Part shown: positions 1-11,247 of the stretch, piece by piece
Layout of the letters: every line of letters begins with the position of its first letter
How positions within the stretch are numbered: the stretch's first letter is position 1
DNA from: Acanthamoeba lenticulata
Taxonomy: Eukaryota; Discosea; Longamoebia; Acanthamoebidae
DNA: 33,334 nt
Direction: 5' to 3'
NCBI GenBank assembly: GCA_002179805.1
Contig: NAVB01000567.1
Location: 1-33,334 of the forward strand
Made by a program: the position numbers and the translations under genes
The notes under the pieces: generated by a model
The model's input: the letters and a program-made list of their open reading frames with translations, nothing else
The model's database searches: none
What the model was told of the DNA's origin: nothing

Positions 1-35
1 CGCGGATTGCTGACCCAATACAATAATACAAACAG

Positions 36-1164
36 GGAATCGGCCGTGCGCTGTGTATCATACAACCGACCCACGCGACGTCGCACTACGCCATGTTCAA
101 GTCGGTCTGGCTCAACCAGTGGGGCTACAGGATCGCCATGTCCCTCAGCGGCTCGTCGCCGGCCCAGTGGACCACCAAGCACATCATTAACCACCACGTA
201 GAGACCAACCTCTGCCCCACGGACGATGACACCATGTACCCCGTCAAGGTACAGGCTTCTACTTGATGTTTATTCTTGTTAAGAGACATGATGATGACGA
301 AGCACCGTATGTGGTATGATTGTGCAGCGCATCCTGCACGAGTTCCCGCGTCTGTTCTTCCACCGCTACCAGCACGTCTACATCTGGCTGGTCTACCCGT
401 TCACCACCATCTTGTGGCATTTCTCCAACCTCGTCAAGCTCGTGCTCGGCGCCCTCCGCGGCCAGATGTACGAGGGCATCGCCAAGGTACAACTCACTAA
501 ACATAATCATTTATCAACTTGAAAAAAAAGTTTATTAATAATATGTTGTTATTTCTGGAATGCAGGTGAGCCAGGAGACGTCTGGCGATTGGGTGGAGAC
601 GGTGATGACGCTTCTGTTCTTCACCTTCTTCCGCTTCCTGCTGCCCTTCGTGTGCCTGCCGTTCCCGACGGCGCTGGCCGTGTTCATGCTCTCCGAGTGG
701 ACCTGCTCGACCTGGTTCTCGCTGCAGTTTGCCGTGAGCCACGAGGTCGATGAGTGCGTCGAGCACGAGAAGAGCCTGCTCGACACCCTCAAGGCCAACG
801 AGGCCAAGGGCGTCACCCAGACCGGCCTCGTCGACTGGGGCGCCCACCAGGTGCTCTCGTCGCACAACTACGGTGTCGACTCGCTCCTGTCGCTCCACCT
901 CAGCGGCGGCCTCAACCTCCAGATCGAGCACCACTTGTTCCCCTCGATCCACTACTCCCACTATCCTGGTAACCTAGCTTCTCCTTCATGGTGTTGTTGT
1001 TGTTGTCCTGTGGTCTGACGCGGTCATCATTATGTGCAGCCCTGTCCAAGATCGTGAGGCAGACGTGCAAGGAGTTCAACCTGCCCTACATCCAGTCGGG
1101 CTCGATGATGGGTGCCGTGGCCAAGCACTACCAGCAGCTCAAGAAGATGGGCGCCGAAAACTAG
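36..1164 (+). CDS. Membrane fatty-acid desaturase, front-end type (5' end outside window)
   Basis: Exons read as 36-248, 328-486, 566-968 and 1040-1164, joining in phase to 299 residues and a TAG stop. All three di-iron histidine boxes are visible: HATSH (about 72-86), HIINHH in the same exon, and QIEHH in the third exon. A glutamine in place of the first histidine of box three is typical of front-end (delta-5/6/8-type) desaturases acting in the ER on polyunsaturated acyl chains; these usually carry an N-terminal cytochrome b5 domain, which would lie upstream of the window. Hydrophobic segments lie between boxes two and three, as expected. The upstream border at 35/36 follows a CAG acceptor. 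The family is secure; regiospecificity cannot be read from sequence. A sphingolipid desaturase is the alternative. Confidence 0.88.
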
Positions 1165-1210
1165 ACCAGCAGAGGAAGAGAGGGAGACCATAGGTGGTCG
1201 TTTTTGTCGG

Positions 1211-1216
1211 AATAAA
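1211..1216 (+). terminator. Poly(A) signal of the desaturase gene
   Basis: A canonical AATAAA lies 47 bases after the desaturase stop codon, in an AT-rich stretch before the next gene. Confidence 0.6.
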
Positions 1217-1414
1217 ACCCATTTGCGAAATCATTAAAATCATTAAAGAGCATATTTAAAAAAATTATTTTTCCCAAGGCGGAACAAGAAAAAGGATAGA
1301 AGCATCGCCGCGGAACGAAGAAAAAGAAGGAAACGGCGACATCTCCATCTCATCAACCCTTTTTCATCACGGCCGAAAAGCCCGGCAAATTGAAACGCAC
1401 GAGAAGATAAGACG

Positions 1415-4153
1415 ATGCCAAAGAGAGGAGGAAAGCCAAAGGGAGAGCTGGGTCGAGCAATCTCGCGTGACAAAGATAGAAAGCGGAGGGCCGCCCCTAC
1501 CACACATGACAAAATCAATGTACGTGCCAAAAATTGGCTGCAGCATATACATCATTACGCCACCAATTCACCCCATTTGGCTTTGGGTGCAGTTCTATCC
1601 GACGGATATTGAGGAGACACAGAAGAAAGCGCAGCTAAACAAGCTTAATTCGCTCACACAAACGAGCGATTTGGGTGATTTCCTCTTGCAAGCTGATCTC
1701 GCGGAGAAGGAGTTCTTGGCTGAGAAGCAGAACGTCGTTGTCCTCACCTCGCAGGCGTATACGGGTACATGATCTCCCACTTGCAGGCAAATAACTCTTA
1801 CATCTCACCCCTTCATTTGCGTAATCTCGTCCCAGTTCGTACGCAGGCCACTGCGAAACAGCTTGAGCTGCAGCTCAAGTATGCCAACGACCTCAGGGTC
1901 CCTCGACGGTGCGTCATGACCCGCCCTCATCTCGTGCACCGTCTCTTGTTCTGGTCTCACATCTGTTGCTACAACGTACAGGCCCGCGTGGGACGCCAAG
2001 ATGACGCCCCTGGAGCTGGACCACAACGAGAAGCAGGCCTTCCTCGAATGGCGCAAGTCTCTCGCCCTGTTGGAGCAGCAAGAGGACCTCGTGCTGACCC
2101 CGTTCGAGAAGAACCTCGAGGTGTGGCGTCAGCTATGGCGCGTCGTCGAGCGCTCCCATGTCATCGTCCAGATCGTAGACGCGCGCAACCCAATGGTGAT
2201 GTGCACAGATCTGGACCGCTACGTACAAGAGGTGGATCCGACCAAGAAGAGCCTCCTCCTCGTTAACAAGTCTGACCTCCTCACTACGCGCCAGCGGTAC
2301 GACTCTTAACATTTCCTTTCTTTTCCATTTTTCTGTTTATTTGAACAAATTGTTAATGTTTTTAAAAACAGGCACTTGTGGACGCGCTACTTCCACAAGC
2401 AGGGCCTCAAGTTCCTGTTCTGGTCGGCCAACTACGAGAAGATGCGACAGGAGGCTGAGCTCAAGCGCTTGGCCGAGGAGAATGGCGAAGGCGAAGATGA
2501 GGCACGTGAATCGCAACCGGCCGTCCGCCACCGTCAGCCAAAGCGTCAGCCGCAGCTCGATGAGGTAGACGAAGATGAAGATGAAGAGGACGACGATGAA
2601 GAGGAAGAGGAGGAAGAAGGCTCGCAAGACGAAGACGAGGCCGCCGCCGCGCGGGCTGAGGCCGAAGAGGGTCCCCTCTCCACCGAGGAGGCGCAAGACG
2701 ACGGCGCTGCCGACGACGAAGACGATGAGGCTGAAGAGGCCGACAACGACAACGTTGAGGAAGAGGCAGCGGGCGAGAGCCAGCCTCAGACTCAGGAGGA
2801 GGAAGGTGACGAGACCGCTGCGACGACGACAACGACCGCCGCCGCGCCGGCCGAGGCTACTGGCCAGGACGAGGAAGAGTTGTCAGAGGAAGAGGTCGAG
2901 CGTCTTTCGCGGATTCATGGAATCGACGATCTGCTTGAGCACATCCTGGCCTATTGCCCGCCTAAGCAGAGTACGCATTCCTGGCACTCCACGCTTGCGC
3001 ACGCGTGCATTCCTTACATTTCATGCTTGCAGAGGGCGGTGGCGTCGTGGTGGGCATGGTGGGCTACCCGAACGTGGGTAAGTCGTCCACGATCAACGTG
3101 CTGTGCGGCGAGAAGAAGGTCAACGTGTCGATGACGCCCGGCAAGACGAAGCATCTGCAGACCATCAAGCTCAGCGACCAGATCATGCTGTGCGATTGTC
3201 CGGGTCTCGTCTTCCCGTCCTTCCTCACCACCAAGGCCGACATGATCTGCAGCGGCCTTCTCCCCATCGACCACATGCGCGACCCGCGCCCGCCCGTCGC
3301 CCTCGTACGCGCCTTCCTCCTCTTTCTCGCCTACATGCGTGTGTGCGGCGCGCATGTGCGGTGGCTGATTCGAACGCGCGTGTGAACAAATGAAGGTGTG
3401 CGAGCGGTTACCGCGGAGCCTCTTGGAGAGCATCTACGGCATCATGCTCCCGCGACCGACGGAGGAAGAGGATCCCAACAGGCCGCCGACTCCGAGCGAG
3501 CTGCTCAAGGCCTACGGTCGCATCCGCGGCTTCATGACGGTCCACGGCTCGCCTGACGAATCGCGCGCCGCCCGTATCATCCTCAAGGACTACGTCGCGG
3601 TACGCGCTCCTCCTGAACTTTTGTGCATTCCTGCCATTCCAAGGCTCACAACGATGATGGTGACGATCACCAAATAGGGCAAGCTGCTGTATTGCCACCC
3701 AGTGCCGGGCCGCGAGAAGGAGTTCAAGCAGTGGTGGGACGAGGAGAACGCGCGTGAGCAGTATCGCTCCTTCGGGTGGGAAGTCAAGGACACCCTCCGC
3801 CTCCCCGCCGAGGAGGAGAGCAACATGATCAAGCAACGCCGCGAGCGACTCGCTGAAAGGGTTCGTCTCTCTAATTTTTTAAGAGTATTTATATTTATTT
3901 ACTTATTTATGTTTGTGCAAATTTATGAGAGCAGAAGACCACGCATGTGCCGTACACCGAGCGGCAGAACACGGTGGTGGCCCACGCGGCCGGGCGCCGG
4001 AAGGGCAAGGCCGGCTTCACGCGTGTGCAGAACACACACTCGGTGGTGCCCGTGCGAAGGATCGCGCAGGCCCAGCTCGCCGCCATCCAGCAGCGCCATC
4101 GCGCCGCCCAAGCGGCCGCGCAGGCACAAGCGGGCACCAACCAACAGCCATGA
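1415..4153 (+). CDS. LSG1: Large-subunit GTPase 1 (LSG1), circularly permuted GTPase
   Basis: Nine exons (1415-1519, 1593-1764, 1836-1908, 1982-2296, 2372-2970, 3033-3304, 3396-3599, 3678-3860, 3935-4153) join in phase to 713 residues. The start MPKRGGKPKGELGRAI resembles LSG1 N termini. The G motifs occur in permuted order: NKSD (near residue 212) comes before GYPNVGKSS (near 431) and DCPGLV (near 476), which is diagnostic of the YlqF/YawG group. LSG1 is known to release the export adaptor NMD3 from cytoplasmic pre-60S subunits. Between G4 and G1 lies an unusually acidic low-complexity insert (about 2490-2900, runs of Glu and Asp); it makes the protein longer than the roughly 640-660 residues of yeast and human LSG1. 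The basic C-terminal tail is usual. The second and third splice borders are the least certain. Confidence 0.93.
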
Positions 4154-4303
4154 AAAAACCCCGCTGTTGGCCATTAATGTCGGCACAAATAGAATAGAAG
4201 ACAACCAATAACTTATTTTCATTTTCCCTTTCTTTATTTTGGCCCCAGCACGAAAGTCTTTCACTCTTTCCGTCTTCCCCTTTAGCTCGCGGCTGGCTGC
4301 AAG

Positions 4304-5908
4304 ATGAAGTGGAACTTTGCGCTGGCCCTTGTGGGGACGGTGTTGATCGCTACGCTCTTCGTGGCAAGCGCCGAGGTACAAGCGCCACCGCCGCCACAGG
4401 GTATACCCGCAGACTGGGTGGACGCGTGGCGCCAGGGCGACCTGCTCTTTGGCACCGCAGAACCGCAAGAAACCTACCGCCAGGTGCGTTTCGCTGCGCC
4501 CTCCTTTGCGCCGCGCTCAATCTACAGGCCCCATGAGGGCGCCTTCTGGGCCTCCACAAGGCGCCAAAATTCTTGGTTTCCTTTTCCTCCGCCTCGTGAC
4601 GAAGTGACGTAGCGGACATGTTTGACGTGATCTCATTGGCGTACCGTCGTTCTCTTCCTCTTTGCTCTCTTTTGCTCTCTCGTCGGCAGGCGGTGGTGGG
4701 CAATGGCTTCATGGCCACTGTGGTCGGGAGCCAGGACATCTACGTCGCTGGTACTCTGCTACACCACGCCTCTTTCCTTCTTCTTCTTCTTACGCAAACG
4801 CTTCATCTTTCATCCTCTCCTCGTGGCCAGGCGTGTTCAATGGCAAGCAGGAGCAGTCGAAGCGGGCTCGGATCCCAGCGACCAACGCCATCACGATCAC
4901 CAACGCCCTTCACACAGGCTCGGCCCTCAACACGCGCCAGGGTCCGTTCCCGTACACCACCCCAAAGGCTTTAAGGCTTTTTTGCTCTACACGCTCACGC
5001 ATACGCGCTTTGGGGGGGGGGGGTCGGCGGTGGTGGTGGATCAGGCGTGTTCTACAGGCGGTCCTACTTCAAGCCCTGCATCGCCTGTGCCGAAGCCGAC
5101 ATCGAGCAGCGCTGGTTCGCATCTGTTCTTTTGCCTTTTTTTTTCGCTTGGCTCATGACTCACACCAAAGGCCAATGGCTTGCGCCTCAGGTATGCGCAC
5201 CGGTGCTACGCATCGTTGCTGGTGCACGAAATCGAAGTGCGCACGAGCTTCAGCGCCACGAGCGAGTCGCTCAGCCTCAACCTGGTCAACAACAACGGGC
5301 CCGTCACGGATGACTTCTTCTTCACCAACCGCTCGGCCCCGAGCGGTTACACCGTCGTGGCGGGAACCACACGCGTCGTGGAGACGCCGCAGCAGAAGCC
5401 GACCTTTGTGGCGGTGGCCACCAACGACCTGCCGGCAACGATCACGGTGAGGGCCACCGGCTCGACGACCACCTTCTACTTCATCACCGCCATCAGGTTC
5501 CTTTTCCTTTCCTTATTTTAATTTTATCCTTTTGTACTTAGATTGTTGTGTGTCGACTCGCGTAGGACCAACCATGACAGCAGTGACCCCATCACGGACG
5601 CTCTCAATGACCTCAAGAACGGACAGGCCATGCAGCAGGGCCTCCTCAGGCACCAAATCGAGGTCCGTTTTTATTTACCAAAGGATTCAAGTTTTTGTTT
5701 TTTGTAAGTTTTTTTTCATCATTAAGGTTTGGGGGGGGGGATGCGAGGGCAATCAGGAATGGGCCAAGATCTGGGAGGCCGGCATTGAGGTTGGCGGCCG
5801 TTTCGAGCTGGGCCAGGTGGTCAACTCGTCGCTTTACTACCTGCTGAGCTTGCTGCGCGCAGGCGACTACAACACCAACTTGAACCGCTTCGCCTCAGCC
5901 TTCCGCGT
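4304..5908 (+). pseudogene. GH65 PGGHG/acid-trehalase-like gene, truncated by retrotransposon
   Basis: The start MKWNFALALVGTVLIATL is a clear signal peptide, so the product was secreted or lysosomal. Exons 4304-4483, 4690-4750, 4831-4941, 5045-5114, 5191-5496, 5566-5662 and 5757-5908 join in phase to about 325 residues. The pieces VVGNGFMATVVGSQDIYVAG and GVFNGKQEQSKRARIP match the N-terminal beta-sandwich of ATHL1/PGGHG, the glycosidase that removes glucose from glucosyl-galactosyl-hydroxylysine; the last exon (EWAKIWEAGIEVGG...) is the linker into the catalytic alpha-barrel. The reading frame then runs into the LTR at 5909. The catalytic barrel with its acid residues is absent, and no continuation is found after the element, so the copy should be inactive. 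Assignment to this GH65 branch rather than classical acid trehalase is by resemblance. Confidence 0.8.
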
Positions 5909-6059
5909 TGTTGGAATTCCAGCGGTCACATCTCTCACTCCTTCCTTTCCCGCCACTACTTCCCTTTTGTGGCGCTCTCTACCGCCGGCGCGCTCCGCGC
6001 GCCCGCTCATCAATAAACGCTTCTCTTTCTCCATCTTCGTGGGACCCTTTACTCCAACA
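5909..6059 (+). repeat. 5' LTR of the copia element
   Basis: This 151-bp LTR begins TGTTGGA and ends TCCAACA, an inverted terminal repeat. It contains AATAAA at about 6011-6016, which could serve as the polyadenylation signal, and a CpG-rich core near 5991-6005. It differs from the 3' LTR at three bases. Confidence 0.93.
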
Positions 6060-6072
6060 GGTTATGGGCCCA
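6060..6072 (+). other. Primer-binding site matching initiator tRNA-Met anticodon arm
   Basis: Immediately after the 5' LTR stands GGTTATGGGCCCA. This is complementary to the anticodon stem-loop of eukaryotic initiator tRNA-Met (CAU anticodon within TGGGCCCATAACC), not to a tRNA 3' end. Drosophila copia is known to prime from such a half-tRNA. The call rests on the remembered, highly conserved tRNA sequence. Confidence 0.75.
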
Positions 6073-6106
6073 TCCCTTCCTGACCTCTTCTAAATACTGT
6101 TTCGTT

Positions 6107-7300
6107 ATGTTGCTGAAGGACGTCACTATGTTCGACCACCTGAATGAAACTAACTATGAGGAGTGGAGAATCAACATCCAGAACCTACTCAACAGCAAGA
6201 ACTACGCACGCTTCATCCAGCGCGACTATGGTCCCCTGTTCGACAAAGCCTGTTGTTACCAGGAAGCCCAGGAGACCAAACTCTTTGACTTTGTCAATCC
6301 TCCTTCTACTAAGCCAGCATCTTCCTCATCATCATCCTCCACCACTGATGTGAAGTCTGAAGAACCTCCTAAGGCTGGGAAGAAAGTCAAGATGAAGCTC
6401 TCTACCAAAGCTGGCAACACCAGTTACCTCTACCCCAGCCAGAAGCCTGAAGCTATTGAGGCACACATCACCCAAGTCCTCAACCTTGAAGCCAAAAGCG
6501 TACAAACCCATGCTCTCATTTCAGCTTCTATTGGAGAAATGCTCAAGGCGTTCATCTCTCATCTCCAACTGAACCCATACCACTTATGGGTGACTCTCAA
6601 GGAGCAGTTCCACAACCACACCATCAACCTTTCTTCATACCTTGAAGAGTTCTACACTGTGAAGAAGCAAACTGATGAGAAGATGCTTGACTACAATGCT
6701 TGACTTTCCCATCTCCACAACCTCCTCACCTCAACAACTTATGCCATTACAGACAAGATCTTCATCCAGACTCTCCTCAAGGGACTCCCTCCTGAGTTCA
6801 ATGCAGCATGCAGCCTTATCCAACTGCAGTCCCCCAAGGTGGACATTGTGCTCAAAGTCCTCCTTGATCACAAGCACACTCTCAAGCAGCAGTCAGACCC
6901 TTCAACCTCTGCACTCTACACTAATGACAAGCTGAGGCACAACCATGACACCAACCAATATCATAGAGGAGGACATGGTCATGGACATGGTGGTGGATGT
7001 GGATGTGGATGTGGCTCTATATGTGGTGGTGGACATGGATGTGGACACAACTCAAACCAACAACCTTCCAACAGCTGTGCTGATTGCACCAACACACAGT
7101 CCAAGCCCCCAGGCACTTCTCCTACCCCTTCTCAGCATACTTGCAGGACAGAGTACAATGGCAATACCTACTGTTGTCACTGTGAGATCCCTGGGCACAC
7201 CATCCATATCTGCCACACTTATGCTGAACTACAGCACCAGCACAACCAACAACCACAGGAATGTCCTAACCATCAACATGAGCACACACACACTGTTGAC
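6107..7300 (+). pseudogene. gag: copia Gag region with CCHC zinc knuckle, one nonsense codon
   Basis: The start MLLKDVTMFDHLNETNYEEW is a typical copia Gag opening (tryptophan in the N-x-x-x-W motif). The UBN2/Gag domain continues across a TGA at 6701-6703 in the same frame, with LLKGLPPEFNAACSLI just after it. A His/Cys-Gly tract (about 6966-7050) is followed by a CCHC knuckle, C-x2-C-x4-H-x4-C, at about 7171-7212 (CHCEIPGHTIHIC). Gag forms the virus-like particle and binds RNA. The stop removes the C-terminal half, including the knuckle. The boundary with the protease is approximate because Gag and Pol form one frame. Confidence 0.85.
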
Positions 7301-7399
7301 ACAAAGCTGGCACCCCCAGCTCACAAAGCTGCTAGCAACACTGCTGCTTTCATTGACTCAGACAGTGATGATGGTGATGCAGTCTACTTCAGCTACAAT

Positions 7400-7620
7400 A
7401 AACTGCACATTCCCACTTACTTGCTCACACCTTTGATTCCTTGCACACCATCTCACTTCATGCATCCCCTACCCATCTTCAATACTGGGTGCTCTAGTCA
7501 TGTCACTGGCAACCTGACTCTACTGCATGACCTCCAGCTTTCATCTCCTTCATCAGTATGGTGTGCCAACGGCGACATCAGCATCTGCAACACTCATGGC
7601 ACTCTATGTGGGACCATCTT
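7400..7620 (+). pseudogene. copia aspartic protease domain with catalytic Asp replaced
   Basis: The segment FNTGCSSHVTGNLTLLHDL (about 7477-7533) aligns with the D-S/T-G-x-S-S-H-M active-site turn of copia proteases. The catalytic aspartate is asparagine here (AAT, in the context CAAT). The change equals a CG to CA transition, so the protease should be inactive. Outer limits of the domain are approximate. Confidence 0.75.
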
Positions 7621-7859
7621 CATTGGCAACAAACCCCTCAACATCTCCATCACAGGGGTGAAGCATGTGCCCTCCATCAAACACACTCTCATCTCTCCCA
7701 CTGTGCTCTCTGATAAAGGCCTCACCATCACATGGGATCAGAAGCATGGCTTCAACTTCACTGACCAACACAGTCAGTTGTGGCTTTACTCCATCCACAA
7801 GGGCAACCTCCTCCTCATGCCAATTCACCTCCATTGCAGCATGCCCACCAACTCACCAC

Positions 7860-8810
7860 CCAACATCTCCCACACTGATCACATCACCCTAACAGCACAG
7901 GCCAACCTCTCTCTCTACCACTGTTGGCTGGGGCATGCCAGTGAGGCACACTGCAAGGAGCACATCCACCAGGCCAGTGACCTCTCTGATGTTGAGAGGA
8001 AGTGTCTCCTCTCATTCAAGCTTGACCCATCATGCACTGTCTGTGTTATTGGGAAGCAAGCTGCAGCACCCATCAATTGAAAGGGCACACCTACCACTGA
8101 GTGCATTGAGCACACTGGTGAGATCATCTGTGCTGACCTTGTTGGTCCAATTGAAGTCACCTCCCTGGGTGGCATGCACTACATGCTTACTGTTACTGAT
8201 CTGAAGACCCACTTCCATTGGGTTGAGCTGCTCAAGAGCAAGGCCAACACCTTTGGCAAGCTGTGTGAGATCATCCTCCATATGCTGGCCAGCCAGTGGC
8301 TGTGTGTCCTTCACTGTGACAATGGTGGTGAATTCTCCAGCAGTGAGCTCCTCTCATGGTGCACCTCTCAAGGCATCAAGGTGGAGCACACACCTCCTTG
8401 CACTTCTGAATACAATGGCATTGCAGAGTGGTTTCATTGTGAACTCACCACCAAGACACACTGCCTCCTCACTGAAGCCTGCCTCAACTGCAAGTACTGG
8501 GCTGAAGCAGCTCAACACACAACCATGCTGATCAACATCACACCAACCTGATCCAACCCTGACAACACATCTCCCTACAAGGCCTGGTACAACAAACCAC
8601 CTCACTCCAAGCACCTACACATCTTTGGTGCTCTTGGCACCATGTGCATCACCAACCAACATCTGCAGAAGCTTGCACCTCACTCCATCCCTGTCCACTA
8701 CCTTGGTCACACAGATTACTCCTTCTCCATGTATCAAGTCCAGTCTCTTGACACTGGCAAGGTCACACACTCACACAATGTCACATTTGATGAGCACTCA
8801 GGCACCTGAC
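7860..8810 (+). pseudogene. copia pre-integrase and integrase domains, three nonsense codons
   Basis: The pre-integrase zinc-binding HHCC module includes HCWLGHASEAHC and CTVCVIGK. The integrase core has an aspartate in ICADLVGP, a second in LHCDNGGEF and a glutamate in YNGIAEWF, fitting the D,D-35-E triad. TGA codons interrupt the frame at 8078-8080, 8549-8551 and 8807-8809; none shifts it. Family-conserved arginines appear as Cys, Trp, His or Gln (for example HCW where relatives have H-R-R). Integrase would normally insert the cDNA into the genome. Confidence 0.85.
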
Positions 8811-8989
8811 CATCAGTCATGCACTCTGACAGACCAGCACCCTTCAACGCAGGGCCTCTCCTTCAGAACAATGACTCTGGACCACCACTCATCTTCACGC
8901 CCATCGCTTTGGGCTCATCTTTACCACCAAGTGGTAACAACAAGCCTGCCATTGTCTCTCTACTCCCTACACCACTGCTTACATGCAAT

Positions 8990-9330
8990 CCTTCATCCAC
9001 TCCTACTACACCTGTGTCAACCACTGTCTCATCCCCTGTCGCCACACATACACCACCAGCTGCCACCACCACGCCTGCTGCACACACGCCACCAGCTGCC
9101 GCCACCACGCCTGCTGCACACACGCCGCCAGCTGCCGCCACCGTGCCTGCTACGCGCGCGCCGCCAGCCGCCGCCGCGTCTGCTGCGCGCACACCGCCAG
9201 CTGCCACTGCGCCTGCCACACGCTCTCCGCCTTCTGCAGCCGCACCAATCGCGCGCGCTCCACAAATCGCTGAAACTGGAAAATCTGCACGCGCCGCTCC
9301 AACCACGCGCGCTCCAGCTGCCGCTCCAAG
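8990..9330 (+). repeat. Pro/Ala/Thr-rich tandem repeat between integrase and RT
   Basis: Degenerate repeats of about 36 bp encode units such as HTPPAAATTPAA. They lie between the integrase and reverse transcriptase domains and form a low-complexity linker. Unlike the flanking coding sequence, this stretch is rich in CG dinucleotides. Confidence 0.7.
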
Positions 9331-9499
9331 CACCTTGCAGAGTACCACACTCACACCAACTGATACTACCAACAAGTCTTGCAAACCAGTCACCGTCAGC
9401 GTCCCTCATAGGGGTGCCAACACCATCCCAATGACTGTGACTGCTGGCACCACACATAGTGGTCAAAGCGTCAAGGTCCCACCTTGTCTGGCCAGACCT

Positions 9500-11224
9500 G
9501 ATTTCAAGAGTGGAACCAAGGGAGTCAGCAAAGCTACACACGCTGCCAACCACAACAAGGCTTTGCAGCTCATGGACACCAAGCTGTGGGCTGCCCAACA
9601 AGACATCATCATCCCCAACAACTACCTCAAGGCCCTTGCCTCTCCCCAACACACACAGTGGATCATCACAATCAAAAAGGAGTTCAATGCTCTCAAGAAG
9701 ATGGACATGTGGGAGCTCTCTCCTTTACCTCCTGGCCACTCTGCAGTCAGCACTTGCTGGATCTTTTGTATCAAATCCAATGGCATGTTCAAGGCCAGAT
9801 AGGTTGCACACAGCTTCTCTCAGCTCAAGGGGGTAGATTACTACAAGACCTATGCTCCTGTCCTGCGCCTCAAGAACCTTCACTATGCCCTTGCCTACAC
9901 CATGCTGATGGGCTATGAGATCCACCAAATGGATGTTGACAACGCCTTTCTTCAGGCCCTCCTTGATGAGGAGATCTACATTACCCAACCTGAAGGCTTC
10001 ATTGATCCTGAATGCCCTCACCATGTCTGTCTACTCAAATGTGCTCTCTATGGCCTCAAGCAGGCCCCACTGGCCTGGAACTGCACTCTCCACCAGTACC
10101 TCTCTGACATTGGTTTCCTCTCAAGTGTTGCCAACCTGTGCCTTTATATTCACCACAACAAGAGTGATGAGATCTACAACCCCAAGATGCATGCCACCTT
10201 CCTCTTCAACAAGGGAACCAGTAACATCCTCATCTTTGTTTATATTGATGACCTTCTTATCATTGGCAAGCCTGACAACATCACCAAGACCAAGGCACAG
10301 CTTCTCTCTCAGTTCAAGCTCAAGGACATGGGGCCAGTTATGACCATCCTCAGCATCCAGGTCCATCACAACATTGAGCAAGGGACCATCAACCTTGCTC
10401 AGCCCCAAAAGATTGCTGAGCTCACTGTCAAGTATGGACTGGTCAACTGCAAGCCAGTGTACACTCCCCTTCCTGCTGGATGCTGCCTTCCAGTCCTTGA
10501 GGGCATGTTGCCCAAGGATCTGGATCTCCCCTACCACAGTCTTGTTGGATCTCTCCTCTACATCAGCCTAGTGACATGTCCTGACTGTCTTTATGCCATC
10601 AGCTACTTGACACACTTCCTATGTGTGTATAATTCCATTCACTTCAACACTGCCAAGCACATTCTCACTTACCTCATCACAACCAGCAACACAACAATCC
10701 ACTACATTCAATCAAGTGACCACTCTGTCACCCTTGCTCGCACTGCACCAATTGTCTATGCAGATGCCAGTCACAGCACCGACCCACAGACTCACAAGTC
10801 CATCTCAGGTCACGTGACCATGCTCGCTCATGGACCAGTTTCCTGGTTCTGCTGTCTCCAGAACGTCGTGGCTCTCTCCTCAACTGAGGCTGAGCTGATC
10901 GCTCTCACCGAAGCTACGCGCCAAGCCCTCTACCTTCGCCGCCTTGGAGAACACCTGGGACTCGACCTTTCAATTCCCACGACTGTATTCTGTGACAACC
11001 AATCAACTCTCACTGTTGTGCAGAAGCCTCCCTACGCTTATCAAGCACGGCTCAAGCACTACGCAATCAAAGACAGATTCATCTACAACAATGTCCAGAA
11101 CGGCTCGATTCAACTTCACTATGTTCCTTCTGAACAGAATCTTGCCAACATCCTCACCAAGTCTCTTCCTACTGCCTGGTTCAGGGAACTCAAGGATCTC
11201 CTCAACCTCGGCACTCGCAAGTGA
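9500..11224 (+). pseudogene. copia reverse transcriptase and RNase H, one nonsense codon
   Basis: RT begins near 9540 and is cut by TAG at 9800-9802, then runs open from 9803 to the stop at 11222-11224. Visible motifs are VDNAFLQALLDEEIYITQP, LYGLKQAP and the active site VYIDDLLI (YxDD intact, near 10240-10260). RNase H shows YADAS, LSSTEAELIALTEA and FCDNQST, supplying the acidic D, E, D set, and the C-terminal segment ANILTKSLP typical of copia. The downstream 440-codon open frame contains most of RT plus all of RNase H, but it lacks the first RT blocks. Confidence 0.9.
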
Positions 11225-11240
11225 GCGATGTTCCATCTGC

Positions 11241-11247
11241 AGGGGTG
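11241..11247 (+). other. Probable polypurine tract
   Basis: AGGGGTG lies directly before the 3' LTR, where plus-strand priming occurs in LTR elements. It is short and holds one T, so the call is positional. Confidence 0.35.

Noticed and set aside
2546..2752. Serine-rich antisense open frame opposite LSG1
   Set aside because: It is the shadow of the acidic Glu/Asp insert of LSG1; GAG/GAA runs read as CTC/TTC and Ser-type codons on the other strand.
5000..5045. Poly-G run in a GH65 intron, with others near 5731 and 13216
   Set aside because: Homopolymers of about ten G occur in introns and may be miscounted by sequencing; no function can be supported.
8863..9393. Long antisense Ala/Gly-rich open frame in the retroelement
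   Set aside because: Produced by the GC-rich tandem repeat of the integrase-RT linker; no start context, introns or domain.
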